Below, piece after piece: positions 43,318 to 52,153 of a stretch of 64,000 nt of DNA (within the stretch, counting starts at the first letter, position 1; every line of letters begins with the position of its first letter). The notes beneath the pieces are model-generated. The model was not told the origin of the DNA. It saw nothing but the letters and a program-made list of their open reading frames with translations, and did no database searches. Source of the stretch: JAIBBV01 sp044347745 (GTDB lineage: Bacteria; Bdellovibrionota_C; UBA2361; JAFLCA01); the NCBI GenBank assembly GCA_044347745.1, contig JBIKUD010000007.1, forward strand, positions 35,463 to 99,462, in the 5' to 3' direction. Both the position numbers and the translations under genes were made by a program.

Positions 43318-46263
43318 TTATAAAGCCGCTCTTTTCCCCTTGAGAGCGCTGCTGACTGCTTGGGCAAGAGACTCTGTCGTATAGGGCTTATCAAGAAGGT
43401 GTTTCACTCCAAGCGCTTGATACGCGCGCTCGCCTTCCTCTTTGTAAAAACCGCTACTTGCCACAATTGGGATATCGCCGCGAACTTGAGAGACTGCTTT
43501 TACAAACTCCAGTCCAGACATCCCCGGCATGGCCTCATCCGTCAAGATTAGATCAAACTTCTTGGGATCCCTAACAAAATAATCTAGAGCCTCTTTACCA
43601 TCGCTAAAGGTCATCACGCTATAGCCAAGCTCCTCCAGGGTCTCCTTGCCAAAGAAAATGAGTGCTGGCTCGTCCTCCAGAAATAGGATCTGCTGCCCCT
43701 CTCCCCTTGGCAATTGGTCCTCTTTCTGGATGTGGATCACAGAACTTGATTGGTACACGGGGAGCAGAACACGAAAGGTAGTTCCCTTACCCAACACGCT
43801 TTCGACCTGAATTGCACCCTTGTGGCTTTGCACTATTCCCTGCACTACCGCTAGACCAAGACCCGTGCCTTCTCCAGCGGCTTTTGTGGTAAAAAAGGGC
43901 TCGAATATTCTCCGCACAGTCTCATCATCCATGCCGGTTCCAGAATCTATTACGGAAATACGAATATAATTACCTGAAGAAACCTGAAGCGTCCTGGCCT
44001 TCTCAGGGGAGAGAAATTGCTTGCAGACTTCAATTTGAAGAGTACCGCCTGCAGCCCTCATTGCATGCAACGCATTCCCGCATAAATTTAATAAGACCTG
44101 ATGAAGCTGGGTTTCATCCGCCAAGAGCTGTGGCAGAAACTTGGGAAGCTGTTGCGAGATGCGCACCTGTGAAGGGCATGCGGCCTTCGCCAAATTGGCG
44201 ACTTCTTCAACGATAGAACAAATATCGCAGACTTTACGTTCATCTGCCTTTTTACGACTAAAACTAAGGAGCTGCCGGATAAGCAATCGGGCACGTTCAT
44301 TCGCTTTTAAAAGTTGATCGGTTATCGCACGAACCTCTACCGGATTTTCAGCACGCGCCCGCAAAAGCTCGGCCATGCCGCTCATTCCGCCTAACATATT
44401 ATTAAAATCGTGAGCAATTCCGCCTGCAAAAGTACCAACTGCTTCCATCTTCTGCGCTTGCCGCAATTGCTCTTCCATCCTTGCTCGCTCATGCTCGGCC
44501 ATTTTCCGTGCACTAACATCTAAAACAATACCCTCAATTCGAGCAGAGTCGTTCTCGCGGAACACTTGGGATCGCTCCCACAACCAACGAGACTCTCCTA
44601 GGTTCGTCTTCACTTGGTACTCAAGTTCAAATGTGCCTCCAGAATGAATTGCCTCAGCAATTTTTGCATTCACCGTAGGTATGGCCTGCGGCTCAATAAC
44701 ACAAGCGGGATATCCACCTGGCATTTGCACCAATTCTTCACCAGAAACGCCCAATACAGATTTGCAACTTGGGCTGACAGCTGTAAGTCTTCTTTCCCCT
44801 TTCTCGAAGGTACTACGAAACGTAAACCCGGAAACACTACCGAGAAGAAGCTGATACGCTTTATCAGCTTCTCGTAATGCTCGCTCAATGCGATATCTCG
44901 ACAGCACCATTGCGCTGAGGGATGTGGCAGCATCAACAAGTTGTAATTCGAGCGAACTGGGGTACCTCGCTTCCTCATAATAGAGGGTAAATACTCCGAG
45001 CACCTCGCCAAGCGGGGAGAGTACGGGTTGCACCACACAGGATCGCAGCCCAAACTGCTGGGCCAGCGGTCGCACACTTTCCCATAGCGGATCTACAAAA
45101 GTGTCAGAAACTATTACCCTTTCTTTTCGATAAATCGCAGCGCCATAACTACCTTTAAGCGGAGTAAGGTCAATATTCTCAAGGCAGGCATCAAGCTCAG
45201 AAGGTAAATGCGGACTTGCCCCTCTCAATAAACGTTGACGCTTGTGGTCAAAGAGCAAAATTCCAGCTCGCATAAATGGAGCCTGTAGTTCTATGCCGCG
45301 TGCGATTACGTCGAGCACCTGCTTCAGCGGCGCTTCAGAGCTCATGAGTTTAAACACTCGCAACTCAAGCGCTAATAGTTCACGCTGCCTATCACGTTCC
45401 GATTTTGCCACAGCCATTGGAAATCCAACCAACAAAAGCATGGCTAAAACTGACTGAATACCCATGCCTTCCAATGAGGTTTCGGGAGTAAATCCAAATC
45501 GATTGCCCTCAATGACACCAAAGCCGACTAAAATACTAATAAGGGCAGTAGCTCCCAATGTGCCAGACGGGCCCAACCGAATACTAGCCCAAACCATTAG
45601 TGGAATGAGAAACGCTTGTAGGTAGTAGAGTGCCTGTAGGTTGGCTGCGTCACTATAACCAAATATAATTACGGACCCTGCCACGCTTGCATAAATAAGC
45701 GCAGCCTCAGCCGCGCGTCGCCACGACTGCATCTTTAATGGAATACTCGAGGCGACTAGAGGTAATCCACAGACGACGAAAGCAGACAACACTAGGGCGA
45801 GAGACCATGACAAAATTGCAACAAGCCCAGACTGCGTCTCAGGCATTAACCAAAAAAAATGCAGCAGCGCTGCTGCAATACCCGCAGCACATAAAACTCC
45901 GAAAGCAAACTGGATGGCATCGCCCATATGTCCCAAATGAATTTGACCGGGCTTGTCGTGGGTAACTATTTTGGCTGCAAGCAATACGGTAAAACTTTCA
46001 ACTGCCGCAATCGCAATCAGCGCATTTGTTTCAATCCCAAGCATTGCCCCCGAGAGCACATGCAAGGCAAAGCTGCTTGAGATGAGTATTGGCCAGTAGG
46101 CTCGATGACTCACAAGTAAAAAAAGCAGTGAGGCCCCGAAAGGCAACCAGAGGAACGGTAAAGATTCGGGCACTGAGGTAGCTAGGTAGGAAAGACGCAC
46201 GAGTACAGCAAAGCAAAGCAGCTTTATGCCCATCGCCAGCGTTGTGCGTTTAGTTAAATCCAC
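43318..46263 (-). CDS. MASE1 hybrid sensor histidine kinase/response regulator
   Basis: A 981-residue membrane kinase. The start is GTG with AGGGG about 9 bases upstream. Order: MASE1 integral-membrane sensor with about eight helices (1-290), GAF (about 300-455), PAS (about 465-577), HisKA with the phospho-His in GGIAHDFNNML (about 617), HATPase_c (N box NLCGNALHAM about 720, G box GEGTGLGLAVV), and a C-terminal receiver (about 854-975; FLEDEPALIFFG, Asp in LILTDEAMPGMSG, Lys in LLDKPYT). The layout is that of a phosphorelay kinase whose output is elsewhere. No regulator gene is adjacent. Confidence 0.94.
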   Translation of the reverse strand: MDLTKRTTLAMGIKLLCFAVLVRLSYLATSVPESLPFLWLPFGASLLFLLVSHRAYWPILISSSFALHVLSGAMLGIETNALIAIAAVESFTVLLAAKIVTHDKPGQIHLGHMGDAIQFAFGVLCAAGIAAALLHFFWLMPETQSGLVAILSWSLALVLSAFVVCGLPLVASSIPLKMQSWRRAAEAALIYASVAGSVIIFGYSDAANLQALYYLQAFLIPLMVWASIRLGPSGTLGATALISILVGFGVIEGNRFGFTPETSLEGMGIQSVLAMLLLVGFPMAVAKSERDRQRELLALELRVFKLMSSEAPLKQVLDVIARGIELQAPFMRAGILLFDHKRQRLLRGASPHLPSELDACLENIDLTPLKGSYGAAIYRKERVIVSDTFVDPLWESVRPLAQQFGLRSCVVQPVLSPLGEVLGVFTLYYEEARYPSSLELQLVDAATSLSAMVLSRYRIERALREADKAYQLLLGSVSGFTFRSTFEKGERRLTAVSPSCKSVLGVSGEELVQMPGGYPACVIEPQAIPTVNAKIAEAIHSGGTFELEYQVKTNLGESRWLWERSQVFRENDSARIEGIVLDVSARKMAEHERARMEEQLRQAQKMEAVGTFAGGIAHDFNNMLGGMSGMAELLRARAENPVEVRAITDQLLKANERARLLIRQLLSFSRKKADERKVCDICSIVEEVANLAKAACPSQVRISQQLPKFLPQLLADETQLHQVLLNLCGNALHAMRAAGGTLQIEVCKQFLSPEKARTLQVSSGNYIRISVIDSGTGMDDETVRRIFEPFFTTKAAGEGTGLGLAVVQGIVQSHKGAIQVESVLGKGTTFRVLLPVYQSSSVIHIQKEDQLPRGEGQQILFLEDEPALIFFGKETLEELGYSVMTFSDGKEALDYFVRDPKKFDLILTDEAMPGMSGLEFVKAVSQVRGDIPIVASSGFYKEEGERAYQALGVKHLLDKPYTTESLAQAVSSALKGKRAAL

Positions 46264-46612
46264 CCGATTAACCCCTGAGCCTGTTTAATGGCTCTATTCC
46301 ATTTCAGCACATGGAAGATCGGAATTTTGGGTAAATTTCTTAACTACTTAAAGTACTTGTCAAAATAGGTGAGAGGTAACAGTGGCAATTACTATAGAAC
46401 CCCTTTAAGGGGCTCCCGAATGGAAATAAGCCTGAATGGAAATAAGGGAGTGAAGGCAAATAGCTATAAGATAAGGCGCCTTTGTCTAAGCCAGAACAAC
46501 GTATAACGAAAAAATCGAGGTATAGCTAAGGTTAGCGCTTTGGTAGCAAGCACCATAGGTCGCCTGTACGGCAACTTATAGCGAATTTATACCAAAGTTC
46601 TTAATGCCAAAC
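46264..46612. other. 349-base gap upstream of the hybrid kinase
   Basis: No gene seen. It holds a 13-base palindrome CCCCTTTAAGGGG (46400-46412) followed by the direct repeat GAATGGAAATAAG at 46418-46430 and 46434-46446. Because the kinase is read leftward from 46263, these elements are in its upstream region; the RGG-protein transcript ends at the right side. Confidence 0.5.
46418..46446. repeat. 13-base direct repeat upstream of the hybrid kinase
   Basis: GAATGGAAATAAG occurs twice with a three-base CCT spacer (16-base period), just after the palindrome CCCCTTTAAGGGG. It may be a tandem binding site for a regulator of the kinase or a chance short duplication. Confidence 0.6.
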
Positions 46613-47341
46613 TTACTCAGCGGCTACCGCTGGCTGAGCGTCTTCACCCTGCTCTGCATCAGCTACCGCTTCCACAGCATCTGGCCAGAGGCACAATACG
46701 TCCTCGCCAGTAACCAAATAAATGCCAAGCTCGTCGCCGTTACGCTGGAATCCATAACGAACGGCACCACCGTTGTCTCTCAGCAAATCGCGACATGCTT
46801 TGTCTTGACCGCTAAACCAAAGCTGTTGGTATTTTTCAAGCAAACTTGCGTCATCCAATAACTCTCTGTCGATCATCGCCAAACAGCGCGTATCAACATA
46901 CACACGCTTAGATGTATCTTTGGCTTGCTCGGTGAGCTCTTCCTGCGTCATGCGCTTCCCTTCAGGGTGCACAACGATTGAGAACGCAAAGGGATCTCTT
47001 TCAATTCTATAGGTGCCCGGCTCAAGCTGCACAACGCTACCGCCGAACTCTTCAATCAATTCATCTTTTGCTGCAGGTTCAGCGTCGACCAATGCTGGCA
47101 AACGCTCGATAAACTGAGGATTAGCCAACATAAACTGGTCAATCAGCACGAGGTATCCGCTCTCTATGGCGATTCGCTCTCTTTGATTACCGCTTTCTGC
47201 ACCAGCTCGTGGCCCGTGATGACGAGACCTACCGCCGCGACGCCGACGATTTCCGCCGCCCCCGCCGCCTCTGTAGCCGCCGCCATTGCCGCGTCCACGC
47301 CCATTTCTAGAACCGCCTCGACCAAATCGCTCACGTCGCAT
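46613..47341 (-). CDS. RGG-box protein with a duplicated C-terminal domain
   Basis: A 242-residue protein. Residues 1-45 are an Arg/Gly low-complexity segment (RGGSRNGRGRGNGGGYRGGG, then RRRRGGRSRHHG), like eukaryotic RGG RNA-binding tails. The rest looks like two copies of one fold: ESGYLVLIDQFMLANPQFIE with FGGSVVQLEPG, and DTRCLAMIDRELLDDASLLE with NGGAVRYGFQR. I do not recognise the domain. RNA or nucleic-acid binding is inferred from the RGG segment only. The tail is acidic (EAVADAEQGEDAQ). Confidence 0.8.
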   Translation of the reverse strand: MRRERFGRGGSRNGRGRGNGGGYRGGGGGGNRRRRGGRSRHHGPRAGAESGNQRERIAIESGYLVLIDQFMLANPQFIERLPALVDAEPAAKDELIEEFGGSVVQLEPGTYRIERDPFAFSIVVHPEGKRMTQEELTEQAKDTSKRVYVDTRCLAMIDRELLDDASLLEKYQQLWFSGQDKACRDLLRDNGGAVRYGFQRNGDELGIYLVTGEDVLCLWPDAVEAVADAEQGEDAQPAVAAE

Positions 47342-47551
47342 GTACTATAACCCTAAATAAGGACTAAATAAGAACACGGTTAATAACATAAAAGTGCCCT
47401 GCCGCAAACAGTTAGCCTATCTGATTTCCCAGTTGCTGGCTGAGAAGCCTTAAGACCTAGCTCCAACAGGTCGATATCCAACCTAAGTCGTGGTGTTGAG
47501 TCACGGTAGAGGCGTTTAGGTGTTGAACGGAAGTAACTCGCGGTACCAATC

Positions 47552-48061
47552 ATGTCGCAAGACCTATCAGAAACACAAGCAATTGATCTTGTTCATGAAG
47601 TTAATGGACTTGATGGCGTATGTTTTGACCCCGAGCATGTCACCTTAGAAGGCGGCTACGCCGACCAACTGTCAGCCTATCGAGCCCGAAAAATTTGGGC
47701 TGAGACACTTGCGCAAAGCTTTCTCCTTGAACGTGATCACGATTTCAAACTCTCAGTAATTGAGCTTACAAATTGCTGTAGATACGCCTTACGCTGCCAG
47801 TTCCTAACTGCTTGCGCTCGTTACGCTTTTTGGCGACTTACGAATAACCAAGCACCTGAGGCGCAATACATTATTGAAACCGCCCATATTCCGCATGCTG
47901 AGGCTCGGCAAGAAGAATTTTGGACCGCCCCTGACCTAAAACTTAAAGGAGATCCAGCCGCTTTGGCTGGGCTTGAAGACGCCATCTCCCACAATAAAAT
48001 GGCCAGCAATCGAATTTCCTCACTACTTGAGCGCCTGCGCGATCTTATCACCAGAAAATAA
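47552..48061 (+). CDS. hypothetical protein
   Basis: An unrecognised 169-residue soluble protein, mostly helical, with no signal peptide or membrane helix. It has several Cys (LTNCCRYALRCQFLTACARY, about 71-90) that could bind metal or be coincidental. The ribosome site is weak. It is divergent from the RGG protein and 144 bases upstream of the split nuclease genes on the same strand; whether it belongs with them is unknown. Confidence 0.65.
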   Translation: MSQDLSETQAIDLVHEVNGLDGVCFDPEHVTLEGGYADQLSAYRARKIWAETLAQSFLLERDHDFKLSVIELTNCCRYALRCQFLTACARYAFWRLTNNQAPEAQYIIETAHIPHAEARQEEFWTAPDLKLKGDPAALAGLEDAISHNKMASNRISSLLERLRDLITRK

Positions 48062-48205
48062 GCCAGCTCGCGGAATTACGAACAATTTTATATATTTATA
48101 ACTGTAATTTCCTGGGTAATTGTGCCTACCTTTTGCCCTCTTCCAGCATAACAACCAGTAAGGTGCTTTTAGTTTTCCGTCACACACAGGAGCCAGGCGC
48201 GATAT

Positions 48206-48466
48206 ATGGCACGCAAACTCGAAACTGGGCGTTACATTATTTCCGCTGGCGAAATTGGTGCTTATACCGTGTGCCCAGAAGCTTGGCGCCTCAGCACGGT
48301 TGAGCGGGTGCAATCGGTTCACGCAGCCAGCAGAGGCCAAGGCGTAAAACTGCATAAATCTTGGGCGCAAAGTTTCGATGACTCAATTTATTTTCGACGC
48401 GCCTCTCGGGCCCTGTTGTGGCTCACACTACTCACCATACTTATTTATATCTTATTGAAGAGCTAA
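48206..48466 (+). CDS. N-terminal half of a Cas4/RecB-like nuclease, membrane-anchored
   Basis: An 86-residue protein. Residues 11-30 (IISAGEIGAYTVCPEAWRLS) match the opening of Cas4/Dna2-type PD-(D/E)XK nucleases, with Cys23 in the place of the first Fe-S cysteine. His50 (GQGVKLHKSW) fits the motif I histidine. The chain then ends in a membrane helix (about 66-84, RALLWLTLLTILIYILL). All later nuclease motifs are missing here but present in the next gene, which starts 2 bases after this stop. The two are almost certainly translationally coupled and probably form one enzyme. Family match is by eye. Confidence 0.7.
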   Translation: MARKLETGRYIISAGEIGAYTVCPEAWRLSTVERVQSVHAASRGQGVKLHKSWAQSFDDSIYFRRASRALLWLTLLTILIYILLKS

Positions 48467-48468
48467 CG

Positions 48469-49110
48469 GTGGCAGAGCAAGTTAGAGAATATATCTACAA
48501 ATTGTTAGGCGACATTGTCGTCGCTGACAGTCAGCTCGTCATGCTCATGTTCCTTATTGTAGTGGCTCTTATTGTGCTCGATGCAGTCTCGGCCTACGCC
48601 AAATCAAAGCGCAAAGAAACAGGCATTGATGTAAGATCTGGAACCCTCAGCATAGACGGCAGCAAATCGCTTCCCGTGCGTAAGTATGTATCAGAGATGC
48701 AAGGGCTTTCAGGCTCACCGGATGCCCTGATAAGCGAAGATGGCTATCTTATTCCGGTAGAACGAAAACCACTGGCTCGAAAATTACGAGACCGGTACGT
48801 AGCCCAGTTATTGGTCTACATGCGGCTTGTAGAAGAATTTGAAGGCAAGCGACCACCGTACGGATACCTTATCTTAGGTCCGAGCTGCAGAAGATTTAAA
48901 ATTGAAAACACACCTGAGCGCCAAGCCTGGCTTCAGACCATGATTGATCAAATGCGCTTGGTGCTTAACGGAGCTCCTGCCCAAGCTACCCCTCATGCGT
49001 CCAAGTGCCGCAAATGTAGTGTGCGGGATGCATGTAGCTTTAAAATAGAATCGCCTAGCGGCACAACACCAAAGACTCAAAATATTCCAGATAAAAAACA
49101 GATCCATTAG
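48469..49110 (+). CDS. C-terminal, catalytic half of a Cas4/RecB-like nuclease, membrane-anchored
   Basis: A 213-residue protein from GTG at 48469, 2 bases after the previous stop; an in-frame GTG at 48418 is also possible. It starts with a short segment and a membrane helix (about 23-44, VMLMFLIVVALIVLDAV), then the nuclease core: the motif II Asp in GSPDALISEDGYLIPVERK (about 81-99), with E and K of motif III at its end, and AQLLVYMRLVEE, the QxxxY-type motif. It ends with CRKCSVRDACSF (C-x2-C-x5-C, about 178-189), the three remaining Fe-S cysteines. The first Cys and His lie in the upstream gene. No CRISPR or cas genes are near. Confidence 0.75.
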   Translation: MAEQVREYIYKLLGDIVVADSQLVMLMFLIVVALIVLDAVSAYAKSKRKETGIDVRSGTLSIDGSKSLPVRKYVSEMQGLSGSPDALISEDGYLIPVERKPLARKLRDRYVAQLLVYMRLVEEFEGKRPPYGYLILGPSCRRFKIENTPERQAWLQTMIDQMRLVLNGAPAQATPHASKCRKCSVRDACSFKIESPSGTTPKTQNIPDKKQIH

Positions 49111-49140
49111 TTCACTGGGAAGAAGTCAGTTTTGCCAAAG

Positions 49141-49170
49141 TGTTGAGGTAAACTCAGCATTCCCATGTTT
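49141..49170 (+). terminator. weak terminator after the split nuclease pair
   Basis: TGTTGAG, loop GTAAA, CTCAGCA (one G-T pair), followed a few bases later by TTTTT. Position after the last stop fits an end of transcript; the gap before the T-run lowers confidence. Confidence 0.35.
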
Positions 49171-49191
49171 TTGTTCGTCGGCAAAATCCGT

Positions 49192-49740
49192 TCAGACGAG
49201 GCGAAAAGCGCCGTTTGTTACTAAAGTTTCAATTCCATACTGCGGAGGCTCTTTTCCCTTCGCAATATCAAGCATAGCCTCGTCACTGACACGAACAGCT
49301 TCGACTACCAGTTTTTTTTCAGTCTCTGAGCTCGGCACGGTAATTTCTCGCCCATGATAACAATGGAGGCGCACGACATCCTTCGGTATACTTTTGTCTG
49401 CCGCATGGGCATCTGGTGTTGACGGCTCAGCAACGTGCAAATCGGCCGTGACAGCAGTAATTCGATGCCAAACGCCGCTTGGTAAATTTTGGATGTCTCC
49501 TGCTTTCATAAGACGAGTGCAGATTTTTCCGTCTATGACTAACAACACCCAGGCCATACCGCGCAACACCAACCAAGACTCACTCTTTTGGTGATGATAC
49601 TGAAGGCTCAAGCACCCTGCTTGGCCAACTTTGGGCTGCAAAATTTTAAAAGTATATTTATGCGCTGAGTTAAAACCCCAGATAATTTTTTCGGAGCCCC
49701 AAACCCAGACATCCTCTTTAATGGGCGGGAAGTTTGACAT
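49192..49740 (-). CDS. cupin-fold protein, mannose-6-phosphate-isomerase-like
   Basis: A 182-residue single-domain cupin. The metal-site pattern is LSLQYHHQKSESWLVLRGMA (His, His, Glu at about 48-54), then MKAGDIQNLPSGVWHRI with a further His. This resembles the C-terminal cupin of sugar-nucleotide phosphomannose isomerases. It follows the Cys-motif gene by 11 bases and ends a four-gene unit (51976 to 49192), which suggests surface sugar chemistry. Substrate unknown. Confidence 0.8.
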   Translation of the reverse strand: MSNFPPIKEDVWVWGSEKIIWGFNSAHKYTFKILQPKVGQAGCLSLQYHHQKSESWLVLRGMAWVLLVIDGKICTRLMKAGDIQNLPSGVWHRITAVTADLHVAEPSTPDAHAADKSIPKDVVRLHCYHGREITVPSSETEKKLVVEAVRVSDEAMLDIAKGKEPPQYGIETLVTNGAFRLV

Positions 49741-49751
49741 CTGACACTCAA

Positions 49752-50543
49752 CTATTGAGCAATTGGCAATGCAAGTTGATCACTCTCAAGACCTAAGAAG
49801 TGAGCAATTTCGGTCAATATGGTGCTGAGCTCACTTGGCCAGGTACGAGTGTCGGAACGCATGCCACGAATACCTTCAGGCACAAGCTCACAAGCTAAAA
49901 TTTTCTTATCCCGCGGGTGACTAATTTGAATCGCACGCTGATTTATATCCCACCTAAAAGTACTAACGTCTCGGCGTAAAGCCCGCCCTTGATTCACGAA
50001 CGCCCGCGTTAAATAATCTCGGCCACCAGCTACGAGGCTCATATCAGGAGCAAATTTTGTGTGATACCGCTGCGCCGCTATGCTCATTCGCACCGCCGAA
50101 AGTAGCAGCCTACGTAAATATTGCTCATGCTGCTTATTGGCAAGATCTGGGGTTTGCGTGCCAAAGCGATTGACAAATGACTCGCGAGCAACATCGAAAA
50201 CAGCACTGCCTTTATACTCTGCTCGAATTAACTCGTGGTCTTTTAAAGAAAGCACCCAGCGTTTACTCTCGGTCACATCATCTGGCAGTAAGAAGGAAGA
50301 TAAATCTTGCACGGGCACGCCGCTCCAGGCGCTAAGCGCACGCTGGTCGCTCATGCAGCTAAAACAGCTTTGCATGCCACGAACCCAACTTGTATCAGCA
50401 TCACGATCGCACATGGAGAAAACACCATTGCACCGAAGCTGCACCACCTCAGGAAAACTTACCTTTAGAAAGTTGGCCAAAAGGTACATGAGCCCAGATT
50501 CCTGACTCTGAGATCCGAATGGAACAAAAACCGAGATCTTCAT
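49752..50543 (-). CDS. unknown protein with four-Cys motif, possibly glycosyltransferase-related
   Basis: From ATG at 50543 (AGGTGA upstream) a 263-residue protein. The start MKISVFVPFGSQSQESGLMY and the Cys set C38, C45, C60, C63 (CNGVFSMC, then CFSC) recall the N-terminal region of some surface-polysaccharide glycosyltransferase-like proteins that carry a CDG...C...C..C motif. That link is from memory and is weak. The remainder is not recognised. It sits between two unknown beta-rich genes and a cupin gene in one unit. Confidence 0.6.
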   Translation of the reverse strand: MKISVFVPFGSQSQESGLMYLLANFLKVSFPEVVQLRCNGVFSMCDRDADTSWVRGMQSCFSCMSDQRALSAWSGVPVQDLSSFLLPDDVTESKRWVLSLKDHELIRAEYKGSAVFDVARESFVNRFGTQTPDLANKQHEQYLRRLLLSAVRMSIAAQRYHTKFAPDMSLVAGGRDYLTRAFVNQGRALRRDVSTFRWDINQRAIQISHPRDKKILACELVPEGIRGMRSDTRTWPSELSTILTEIAHFLGLESDQLALPIAQ

Positions 50544-50552
50544 ATAGCTCAC

Positions 50553-51302
50553 CTATAGGCAAGAAACAGAAACAGGGCGACGAGTAACTACATCACGATA
50601 CATAAGGTAAGCGGCAACTCCTAGAGGTGGGGGTTCGGTTAACCAAATTCCCCCAGAACGTAAAAGTCCCCAACTGCATTCACGCGGAGTTTCATCGCTT
50701 GCAACAAACTGCTCACCCAGGTCAATTTCAATAACGTTCTGCGCGGCAAGCGGTTCAAGCGAGAGCCCTTTTCCAAATTCTCCTTGTGAGTTACTGCGGA
50801 CAGCAACTTTTGGGTTGTACACAGCATCCGAGCCATTTACGAGCACCAAAGACGTTGTATTAAAGGAATCTTTGATGCCAAGCGCGGGCCCATGCAGATG
50901 CGGCTCTGGGGTCAAGGCACGTCCCTGCACATCTTCAGGAACTATTAATTGTAACGGACGAAAGCGACAGGAATGCCCTCTGCTGGAAAGCTCAAGAATA
51001 CAGCCTGAAGTTTGCAAATCTGTGCGAGGCTGATTTGATGAGATCGAAAACTCAAGCCCAAAAAATCCACTCGTGCCCTCTTGAAGTGCAGGGAAAGCAT
51101 CATCAAGCCTTACTCCGTCTGGCTGTCCAAATCGCGCCCCCTCGAGGACCACAGTCTTCCGCGTACTGTCTCGACCAAACAAAGTTAAAGAGCATTCTGC
51201 GGCATACGGCGCTGCCACGTTCGCAGAAGATGGGAAAAAATGGACCACCGATCGAGTCACGGCATTTGAAATGCAGAAAGATAACCAACGTACATTTTGC
51301 AT
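50553..51302 (-). CDS. hypothetical beta-rich protein
   Basis: A 249-residue protein without signal peptide. Strand-rich composition with a stretch SLTLFGRDSTRKTVVLEGAR and a later LEPLAAQNVIEIDLGEQF suggests a beta-sandwich. Its layout is similar to that of the gene 5 bases upstream (LVTVFDADGEIANELTLSFP aligns with the first stretch), so the two may be distant paralogues. It starts 5 bases after that gene and is followed after 9 bases by the Cys-motif gene. Function unknown. Confidence 0.6.
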   Translation of the reverse strand: MQNVRWLSFCISNAVTRSVVHFFPSSANVAAPYAAECSLTLFGRDSTRKTVVLEGARFGQPDGVRLDDAFPALQEGTSGFFGLEFSISSNQPRTDLQTSGCILELSSRGHSCRFRPLQLIVPEDVQGRALTPEPHLHGPALGIKDSFNTTSLVLVNGSDAVYNPKVAVRSNSQGEFGKGLSLEPLAAQNVIEIDLGEQFVASDETPRECSWGLLRSGGIWLTEPPPLGVAAYLMYRDVVTRRPVSVSCL

Positions 51303-51307
51303 ATCTA

Positions 51308-51976
51308 TTAACCTACCGCGTAAAACACGCCGCCTTCGGCTTTTGTTGTATGTCGCTCGACAAGCTGAGCACCAAGGACACCTTCTGACTTAGTGCTCAA
51401 TCGCACATACGCTTGCAACTGTTTGCCCGTATCGCCACCGGCGTAATCAGGGAATTCTGTTTCAATGTGAATAACTCTCGAGCCTAAGGGAGGAATAGTA
51501 ATAAGCGTCTCGGGAGAGCGCTTGGCACTAAAAAGTCTGCATTTTACGGCAGCGTGTGCTTTGGTTTGATTCACAACCGCGACAAAGTAGCTTCGCCCCT
51601 CATCAAAGGTAAGCGGGAAAAAAGTGCTATGAGCTGCTGAGAGTAAAGATGGGGTTCCGAGTAAACTTGCCCCTTCGCGTGTGTGCATTCTGCAAAAGTG
51701 GGCATATCCCGCCGGAGACTGCACCAGAGCATGACCATGCTTTAAACCAGCCTCAAGCTTGCAGGCTCCCATAAGGTTATCGAGCTCCAACATCCCAACT
51801 TCTCGGCTTGGGAAGGACAAGGTAAGCTCATTTGCTATCTCGCCGTCGGCGTCAAAAACAGTCACCAAACTTTCTGCCTGACTACCAGAGGTTTCAAGCG
51901 GTGGAACGACAAAAAGAGTACTGTCGACAAAGGGATAGGCGCAAACCCAGAAGTGCGTTGAGGAGGAGTTTTCCAT
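51308..51976 (-). CDS. hypothetical beta-rich protein, first gene of a four-gene unit
   Basis: A 222-residue protein from the ATG at 51976; a TTG six codons upstream is also in frame. No signal peptide. The pattern of short strands (STLFVVPPLETSGSQAESLV, TLITIPPLGSRVIHIETEFP) fits a beta-sandwich of unknown role. It shares a general layout with the next gene downstream. Together with that gene, the Cys-motif gene and the cupin gene it forms a compact unit with gaps of 5-11 bases. Confidence 0.6.
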   Translation of the reverse strand: MENSSSTHFWVCAYPFVDSTLFVVPPLETSGSQAESLVTVFDADGEIANELTLSFPSREVGMLELDNLMGACKLEAGLKHGHALVQSPAGYAHFCRMHTREGASLLGTPSLLSAAHSTFFPLTFDEGRSYFVAVVNQTKAHAAVKCRLFSAKRSPETLITIPPLGSRVIHIETEFPDYAGGDTGKQLQAYVRLSTKSEGVLGAQLVERHTTKAEGGVFYAVG

Positions 51977-52153
51977 GTGCTGGACTGTAGCCAAACTTTG
52001 TTCTCAACTCAATTCAAAGATTTGGTTTCAGTAATATTTTTGTGTTGATCTTTTTTTCTCTTGCTTCTTACAAAATATTGTATTCAAGACTCGCTTTAGC
52101 CCTTTCCCCAGCGTTAGGCCGGAGTTAGCCTGGGGCTACGAGACTTAATTCCC

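Noticed and set aside
48418..48468. Upstream GTG as start of the second nuclease gene
   Set aside because: It would overlap the first gene by 49 bases. The GTG at 48469 lies directly after the stop and fits coupled translation better. It stays possible.
48206..49110. Type I CRISPR-Cas adaptation locus suggested by the Cas4-like genes
   Set aside because: No repeat-spacer array and no cas1, cas2 or other cas gene within the window.
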